From Nicotiana tabacum (lineage: Eukaryota > Streptophyta > Magnoliopsida > Solanales > Solanaceae): a stretch of DNA of 64,000 nt. How positions within the stretch are numbered: the stretch's first letter is position 1; the number at the start of each line of letters is the position of its first letter. The stretch is from assembly GCF_000715075.1 (NCBI RefSeq), contig NC_134082.1, positions 143,084,948-143,148,947 of the forward strand, in the 5' to 3' direction. The translations under genes were made by a program, and so were the position numbers. A model generated the notes under the pieces. The model saw only the letters and a program-made list of their open reading frames with translations. It searched no databases and was not told where the DNA came from. Shown in pieces: positions 56,518-64,000 of this stretch.

Positions 56518-57956
56518 ATGAGGCACGAGGTCCCTAGATTCGGTATGGTTAGCACACCCTCACTCTTGCTAGATTGGTGGGGGGATCTTTCTTCATGTGA
56601 CCAAAACCATGTGAAACGAGTCTTAGGAAACTTGCCTTCTTTGATGGACCTTTAGCTCAACAAAATGCTGATCGAGGCTGCAACTATGTTTTGGGACAAG
56701 GAAAGGGATGTGTTCCATTTTGGGAACATAGAAATGACTCCCCTCCTAGAAGTAATAGGAGGATTTGTTGGGTTGCCTTGGGATAGCCCTAATCTATTAG
56801 CACCTCAAAACCGCACTGCCAGGGGATTTCTGAAGATGATAGGGCTGAAGAAGAATGAAAACTTGAAATGCCTAAAGGATTCCTACATACCTTTTGAGTT
56901 CCTTTATAAAGATATGGTCACAGCAGCTCCTACCGTATTTTTGATGATGAGTTCTCAATCACTTATTTAGGGTGGATTCATCGTAGGGTCTTCGTGTTTA
57001 TTATATATTTCTTGGACATGCTGGTATTCCTAATCCAAGGGGATAGGATCCATACTAGACTGGCCATAGTGACCAAAACTCTGATGGACGGGATCGAGGG
57101 AGAGACATACACTATCATTCTTATGATCGTTACAGACATGTACCAGGCTTTGGAGCGATGTCAGAAGGGGTTCAGGTTCTTCGAGGGTTGCAACTTGCTG
57201 CTACATGTCTGGTTGTTGGAACATCTCCAAAAGGGACAATACCATCAAGAATTTCCGTGAAGGCCGTAGAATGATCACATAGCCTTCTATCATCCCAAAA
57301 GAATGAACTACATTCCAGACATGTTTGCTCAGTCAGAGGATGTTGTGGGATAGGTACATCTTTTCAAAAATTTGACCGAGGATCAAGTCCAGTAGATGTT
57401 CAAGTGGTTCCCTACCGATGAATTTATTGGGTTGAGGGGCATATACCCTTACGCTCTTCTCAAGGTTATGAGACAAGTAGGCAGGAGACAAACCATACCA
57501 TGGGTCGCCAAAATATGTCACTTCAAAGCCAATTTCCAAGGTGACTCCATCCCGTATAAAAATGAAGCGCAACACATGTGGACCTTAAAGATTATTGTGG
57601 AGAATGATACTATTGAGACAGACCGATATCACACGGGCCACTCATACCTTTACCCTTCGTGGTTGGAGGACTACATAACTGGGGTCATTGAGCCAAGGAC
57701 TGGGCCAGGAAACAAGGTCAAAGATGAGGTTGCTGAAGCAGAGGTGAAGTATAACAAGCTGCGGAAAAGAGTTCGAGAGTCTAAAGCCGAGCATATGGCA
57801 CTACACAAGGCTGATAAGGAGATGATTAATGAGTGGAAAGAAAGAGCTATTAAATCCAGCGAAAGGCTGGAATATCTGGAGTACAGTTTAATGGAGTTGG
57901 AAGGGAAGATGAGAAAAAGGGTCACTGACTGCCAGAACGCTGAAGGAAACGAATGA
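56518..57956 (+). pseudogene. Ogre-like ORF1 (extra ORF upstream of gag), decayed
   Basis: ATG 56518 opens 'MRHEVPRFGMVSTPSLLLDW'. After TAG at 56653 the same frame has 'AATMFWDKERDVFHFGNIEM' and 'TPLLEVIGGFVGLPWDSPNL' (to TAG 56968). A frameshift leads to 56994-57260 ('LAIVTKTLMDGIEGETYTII', 'RCQKGFRFFEGCNLLLHVWL'). 57396-57956 carries 'YALLKVMRQVGRRQTIPW' and ends in a long Lys/Glu-rich coiled coil (residues ~100-180). This is the ORF1 found only in Ogre-type Tat elements; it resembles the plant DUF7745 family (recalled, not searched). Function unknown. Confidence 0.82.
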
Positions 57957-58449
57957 AGGCATCTTGCAAGGGCATTCCTACTGCTGAACCTGTGCGAGCT
58001 GGGAGAGTTAATTGACAAAAGTATCCAGTCTGGAGAGGGTCCTTCTGGGACCAAGTAGATTAGATTTATTTGCTTTCCCTTCAAATGTAATAAGGCCAAG
58101 AGCCATTAGTGACATTATCTATTTAGTTTTGTTTTGGTTCGTTTACTTCTACATTAATGAAATGGGGCAATTATTGGCACTAAATTTCTCCAAATTTATT
58201 TGTCGCTAGGCCTACCTCGGGCACAATGAAGCACCCAAATTAGGACACTAATTTACATTCAAATATTGTAAACATTTCAGAATCCTTACTGACTTGTTTA
58301 CCTTTTTGTTTTTCTTTATTTCTTTATTCCCATCCCCTAAGGTTGGTTCGCATATACTGGCATCATAAGCATATCATACCAGATCTAGAGGCCCTCCACC
58401 TTCTCCTCTTCCTCCTCCAAGCAATACAAAAGGCAAAGGAAAAGCAAAA
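57957..58449 (+). other. Ogre-like ORF1-gag spacer
   Basis: Contains a decayed ORF1 tail to about 58100, then T-rich non-coding DNA. No supported gene. Confidence 0.55.
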
Positions 58450-60438
58450 ATGGACGATTTAAGTGGTATTCGAAAGGAGAATGCTGAGAACATAGAAGCT
58501 TCAGATGGTCGGAGTACCCCGGCACCAAATGATCTAGTCTTGAGGTTGGAACAAAAGATATTAGAGCTACAAAGGGAGCTTGAGCAGGTCCGCAACTTGG
58601 CAAACTTATCACTCATCCCGAATGTCCCCGACATTAACTAACAAAACATAAAGAACCCAACACCTCCCCAAAACACACCAAACCAACATCCGCAAAACCG
58701 TCCTGCACCATATTAATACGCAACCCCACTGCAAAATCTTAATCCCCTACCAATACCAACTCCGCTATAGCATCACCATCAACCAATTCAGTACCCACGA
58801 ATTGCCACTTATCACACTCCTCAGAACACACCACAACCCATTCCTGACCCTCAAAACTCAACCAATGACCACCACTACACCCAGGTACCTGGCACTCACC
58901 AAACAACCCCATATATGTGGAAACTGTACCTCACACTATCCAACCAATCTCCTATACACCAGAATCCTCCGAGAAGGACCTGCTCATTAAAAACATGGCT
59001 GAAGAACTCAAGAAGCCGACAAGTCGAGTTCAGGGTGTCGAAGGCAGCAAGGGAATAGAAGGTTTGAACTATGAAGACCTATGCATACAGCCAGATGTAG
59101 AACTGCTAGAGGGATACAAACCTTCCAAGTTCGAGATGTTTGACGGTACAGGTGATCCCAGGGTTCATCTGAGGACCTATTGTGACAAGCTTGTTGGGGT
59201 CGGGAAAGACGAAAAGATCCAAATGAAACTCTTTATGAGGAGTCTTACTGGGGATGCTTTGTCCTGGTACCTCAATCAAGATCCCAAGAAATGGTCCAAT
59301 TGGGTGAGTATGGCAGCGGATTTCATGGACCGGTTGAGGTTCAATACAGAGAATGCACCAGATGTTTTCTATATCAGAATCTTAAGAAGAAGCCCACCGA
59401 AACCTTCTGCGAGTACGCTACTCATTGGATGTCGGAAGCGGCCAAGGTTAGGCCATCTTTGGACGAGGAACAGATGATCAAGTTCTTTGTCAGAGCACAG
59501 GATCCATAGTATTATGAAAGATTAATGGTTATTGAAAACCATAAATTCTCTGATATCATCAAGCTTGGGGAAAGAATTGTGGAAGGCATCAAAAGCGGGA
59601 TGGTAACGAATTTTGAGGCATTACAGGCCACAAATAAGGCATTACAATCAGGCAGCATATCAAAGAAAAGAGACGTTGGGGCAGTAATGGTAGCTCAAGG
59701 CCCAAAATCTCCACTTACATACCAAACACCTCCACCCACATATCAGATACCTCCACCAACATACTAAGCACCACCACACACATATCAACCCTCATCTCCC
59801 AAATATTCCTAACAAGCCATTGCCTACCATACCTATAATTCACAACCATCTCACTTCCAATCACCTCCAGTTCGCCAAAATTTTCTAAGACCATAACCCA
59901 ATTTTGACCGTAAGCCACCCAAATAGTACATCGCTATTGCTGAACCCATTGACCAGCTGTATGAAAGGTTGAAAGTCGCAGTTTACATCATTTCTATTGC
60001 TGTTGTGGCATTAGAGAACCCATCCCAATGGGTTAACCCAAACAAAACCTATGCATACTATTCTGGTATGAAAGGGAACACCATTGACGAATGTCGAATA
60101 TTGAAAGAAAAGATCCAGACGCTGATTGACAACAAGGTTATATAGGTAAAAGAAGCCACGCCCAATGTCAGAAACACCCCTCTCCCTAATCATAGAGGTG
60201 GTGGGGTACATGTGATAGGGACAAACGAAGAGTGGGATCCTGAGGGGTCAATCAGACTTATTCAAGAAGGCGATGACTTTAAACTTGCAGTCACACTCAC
60301 TCTCATTGTAGTACAGACTCAGTCACCAATCGAAGTTGAGATAACTGTATCAGTTCCATTTGAAGTAGATGTAGCTCCGCCTGTGGCCACCCCTATTCCA
60401 TTTGAAGTGGAAGTGGCCACACCTTTCACGGTGACAGT
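58450..60438 (+). pseudogene. Ogre-like gag, decayed and truncated
   Basis: The frame from 58450 has an N-terminal coiled coil ('LVLRLEQKILELQRELEQVR'), ended by TAA. A Pro/Gln/Asn-rich stretch with several stops follows (58640-58990). 58917-59477 has the capsid domain: 'PSKFEMFDGTGDPRVHLRTY' (59127-59186), 'QMKLFMRSLTGDALSWYLNQ' (59220-59279), 'SMAADFMDRLRF'. A frameshift near 59385 continues in 59291-59509 ('PTETFCEYATHWMSEAAKVR') and 59525-59767, ending in a Pro/Tyr/Thr repeat. Near 60045-60140 is 'YAYYSGMKGNTIDECRILKE', the knuckle-like end of Tat gag, with its first Cys and His replaced. Cut at 60439. Confidence 0.86.
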
Positions 60439-60804
60439 TGTCACACCTCCTTTTTCCGCGCCCGCGGGGCACAGGGGAGTTTTTTCCAATTAAAGGACAA
60501 TCGAAACGGGATTGACTTAATTATTTCAGAGTCGCCACTTGGGAGATTTAGGGTGTCCCAAGTCACCAATTTTAATCCCGAATCGAGGAAAAGAATGACT
60601 CCATATTACAGTCTGCGTACCAGAAATCCGGATAAGGAATTCTGTTAACCCGGGAGAAGGTGTTAGGCATTCCCGAGTTCCGTGGTTCTAGCACGATCGC
60701 TCAACTGTTATATTCGGCTTGATTATCTGATTTTATACAAGTGTGAACTTATGTGCAAAATTTAACTTTTAACCGCTTTTATCATTTACTGTTTTCATCA
60801 AGAA

Positions 60805-61430
60805 TTGCAACGTTGCGAAAATGTATCTCGAACCGCGTTACAATCAATGTACCCGTGGTCGTCGACATACTTTGACTCCGTTGAGATTTGGATTTGGGTC
60901 ACATCAATGTGCACCCGAGCTTAAGGAAATTAAATTATTAAAGGCGCGCCTAAAGCGACTAGCATATTTATTTTGGGTAGGACCGTGGAATTTTACTAAA
61001 CGGTCCATCCCGAAGTCTAAATAATTTTTAAAACAAATATTTACTGAGGGCCCCGCAATTTGTATTTTTATTTGGCGAGGCTCATCTCATTCTTATCTCT
61101 TTTTTTTTTTAAAAAATGAAATTGCAACGTCATGGACACGCATCTCGAACCACGTCACAATCAATGTACCCGTGATTAGAAATACATTTCGAATCCGTCG
61201 AGATTTGGATTTGGGTCACATAAATGTGCACCCGAGTTTAAGAAGGTAAGGTTTATTAAAGCGTGTCCTAAAGAGACTAACGTGTTGTTATTTTAGGAGG
61301 GTTGTGAGATTTGCTAAACAACCCGTCCTGGAAACTAAATGCTTCAATAATATACATTTAACAAGGGCCCCGCATATGCGCGTTTTGTTTATTTTCATCG
61401 AGGCTCATCTCGTTCTTATTTTAAAAGGAT
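60805..61430. repeat. Tandem duplication of about 317 bp inside second Tat/Ogre LTR
   Basis: Same duplicated blocks as 23385-23995, anchored by 'tctcgaaccgcgtta' near 60826 and 'tctcgaaccacgtca' near 61143. Confidence 0.88.
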
Positions 61431-63567
61431 ATCCTATAGCAACTACGTTTCTTGTCGTGTTTGTCTCTATCAATTGAAAACAGTAGATAATCCTAATTAA
61501 TTACATGCTTGCAAGTTGTTTGTAATGGAATTCGGAAATGCTTAAAAAATCAGGACCGAAGCTGCATGCACAGTCGGTCAAACAAATAATCATGGGCCCA
61601 AATCCAGCCCACGCGTGGTTGGCCAGACCTGGGCCACTGCTCGTTCGACGCGGGCCTGCCTGGTCTGTCTTCGACCTGGGCTCGACCTTCATGAGGTTGA
61701 GGCCCTGAATTTGTGTTCTTTATCTTGAAACATGGTTTTAAGAGTTATATATGGCAATTTATTGGAAAGGGAAGAACTTAATCTACAGTGTACAAATTTC
61801 ATGCTTGGACTGCATTACAGCATATACGGCAAAGCAAACTAAATCTGAGATGCAACCTAATTCATTGAGACCACTTTTATCTAGCAGCATACATATACAA
61901 TTATCATTCGATACCCTATATTGACATCAACTAGGCTTATAAGCTAACCTCAGTATCCCAAATATGAGCTATCAGACATTACATGACATTCAACACAACA
62001 GTACATGTATATAAACAACATCTGCAGATCTTCTCTTTTATACTCATTGCTCAAACTTTCGAGTTACATTGGTAGTGTAATTGTGTACCTGGTATGGAGG
62101 ACAAAGAAGGAAGGAATGATCAGCTAGGCAGTATGCAGTAAACACAGCAACAACCGATACTCAGCAACAACACAGCAACAACCAAATAGCCACGAAGATG
62201 AAGCTCACACGTTGGTCGAACAGCAGACAAATATTCCCAGGAAACAAGATAGGAAACAAGACCAATCAAGAAAAGAACCAGAATATTTTGTGCTATAGCC
62301 GACAGAAATTCAATAACCATTAAAGCTCAGTACACAACCAGCACAGTTTCAAACAATCAGGAAGACTACAAACTCAATGTTCAGCACACAAAACTCAATG
62401 TAGTAGCAATCACAGCTGAAGATACACAGGCTTCTCTTAATGGAACAGTAATCAACCTAGTTAGGATGACCAGCTTGATTTCTTACGCAGTTTTGGACAA
62501 TGTTCAGTTACAGTATTTTCTGGAAATTTCTTTCTGTTTTTCTTCACTTTTCTTTAACTCACAAAATCCCTCTCAAGACTAAAATTTCCAGCCTTTTCTC
62601 TCTTTTTTCTGAAGACTAAAAGTCCAGCCCTTTTTCAGTTCTCAAATGGCCTATTTATAAGCCAAAGTGACCAAGTGCAGCTAAGCTGCCCCCATGCTGC
62701 AACTTGCAGCCTGCCCATACCCTGTTAAACCCATGCTTGAGCATCTCTTGATGCCAGCCATTTGTTCCCCACGCCTGGTTTATTCTTTAATCAAGGGTTA
62801 TGGGCTTATTTTAGTATTCCTTTTAAACCCATACTCTTGTGTCTTGTCCCCCATTGGCATTAGTTTAATCCTAATTTAGTACCCCATTTGTCAGCTTATT
62901 TAAACTAATTATTTCTGTTCCTTTTAACACCCCAGAATACCCCTGTCAACCTTGATTATTACTGCCTCTGCCTATTGCAGCATCAGGGCATTTTTTGAAC
63001 TGATGAAAGTTCGAACTCAAGACTGCCTGGGCTGAACCTTTTCAGTCAGTTTTACAGTGCAAACAAACCATTTCAAACAATGCTGGGGCATACAGTCAGT
63101 GATAAAGCTCAATTAGTCATGCGACATTATTAGCTCATTCGATTTATTAGTTATAGAAAGCTAATCGACGATATTTATCGAGTCGACTATACTAATTATA
63201 ACAGGTAATAATCAATCGCTCACATAAACAATATGTTTAGGGACCTAAAGGGCATCAGACAATTTTTGTTCAATTACTGGGGCCTATATGAGTTAACTTA
63301 TCTGACGATTAAACTAATCGACGATCATGTTTATCACAGAGTACATTCAGAATACACACATAGAAAATCAACCGACCAAAGAAAAAGGTCTTTAAAGAGA
63401 TGAAAGAAATCCGAATGAAAAATAACAAAAATAACAAACAAACCCAACGAAACATGCTGACCACTTAATTAAAACTAACACAAAAGAAAGGAAAACGTAC
63501 CGAAAATGTTTAAATCAAACAGACCCAAATCTGATTCATCTTCGAACTTTTGAGGCCGAACAAACTT

Positions 63568-63603
63568 TAATCAGGGTGTTCTCACATGAGAACACCTTGA
63601 TTA
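63568..63603. other. Strong hairpin in second Tat/Ogre LTR
   Basis: Same 16-bp stem and ACAT loop as at 26048-26083, unchanged although surrounding bases differ between the two LTR copies. Confidence 0.85.
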
Positions 63604-64000
63604 AGGTCTATTAGACCTCAAACCCATGTCCAAACCGGCCGGATTCCCCAGGTGCATGTGTTCTAAAGTTTGGATTTCCAGATCTGATTTTTAGGGAGTT
63701 ATGGGTAGATTCGGACCAAACCAAGCTTGGTTTGGTCACGAGGAAGGTCAGGGGAGTGTCTGGTATGAAGATGGGGTGGTTTGGCATAGATCCGGGTTCG
63801 ACTCAAATCTTCAAATGAAGATTCGAGACGAACGAAAGTGATTCGAGGCTCGTGGTTAGTGGATTCGTGTTCAGGACAGTGAGGTGGTCCTAGGGTGTTC
63901 AGGAGGCGGTCATCGGCGTTCATGCCGCCGGCTTTAATGGCGAGGGATACTGGGGCGGCTGCTAGGGTTCGAGGATGAGAAGGGGTCGTGTTTGGGACGA

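Larger units (their letters stand above)
37519..60438 (+). mobile_element. Ogre/Tat-like Ty3/gypsy element (5' part, interrupted)
   Basis: Long 5' LTR (two pieces, 4.84 kb together), a primer site at 55800, a leader, ORF1 upstream of gag, then gag; the rest is cut by an insertion at 60439 and by the window edge. An extra ORF before gag and LTRs near 5 kb are hallmarks of Ogre-type Tat elements (family knowledge). The left target bases are CCTAT (37514-37518); the right duplication is not visible. Confidence 0.82.
60439..64000 (-). mobile_element. Second Tat/Ogre LTR, antisense, runs off the window
   Basis: Starts TGTCACACCTCC and is collinear with 23019-26600 (start, tandem duplication, TATA palindrome, hairpin). 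About 640 bases of the expected 4.2 kb lie outside. The flank before it is ACAGT (60434-60438). It is not known whether it is a solo LTR or the 3' LTR of a full antisense element. Confidence 0.9.

Overview
This is plant nuclear DNA with no recognisable host gene. The high AT content, the Ty3/gypsy families present (Athila, Ogre/Tat, Tekay-like chromovirus) and the small foldback elements point to a large repeat-rich dicot genome, most likely Solanaceae (Nicotiana-like). That assignment rests on my memory of such sequences, not on a search.

Layout. Bases 1-8185 are intergenic DNA with three foldback/MITE-like elements (about 1091-2022, 3826-4535, 6130-7392), tandem repeats, a CCT/TTC microsatellite and one antisense solo Athila-type LTR (4797-6063, TSD GTTGA). 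From 8186 to the right edge the window is one nest of LTR retrotransposons. The outermost element is Athila-1 (+ strand): 5' LTR 8186-9598, then gag, protease, RT/RNase H/integrase and the start of a third ORF, in pieces separated by insertions. Its gag is split by a solo chromovirus LTR (10524-13545, TSD CATTC). Its protease is split by a complete Athila-2 (14947-32616, TSD CCCAC), which itself holds an antisense solo Tat/Ogre LTR (23019-27217, TSD TATGG). Its third ORF is split at 37519 by an Ogre-like element, whose long 5' LTR (37519-38560 plus 51999-55796) contains a chromovirus (T1, 38561-51998). T1 contains a related chromovirus (T2, from 45373), whose 5' LTR contains an antisense LTR (46990-50027). 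The Ogre gag is broken at 60439 by another antisense Tat/Ogre LTR that runs off the window.

Every coding region is decayed. In T1 gag the reading frame is kept for about 1.4 kb, but 11 of 12 stops are TAG, mostly where CAG is expected, as if methylated cytosines in CHG context had deaminated.

The most interesting structure is regulatory. Most LTR families here carry a CpG-rich array of short imperfect palindromes, usually just upstream of a TATA-like box; each family uses its own word. In Athila-2 the same word and spacing recur inside the element, between pol and the third ORF (22379-22654). Athila-1 shows a matching array at 36181-36365, followed by a candidate leader intron and a start context resembling that of gag. 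I infer an internal, LTR-like promoter for the envelope-position ORF. Also notable: a conserved stem-loop just after pol, an internal polypurine-tract-like site, and an illegitimate recombination joint between T2 and T1.
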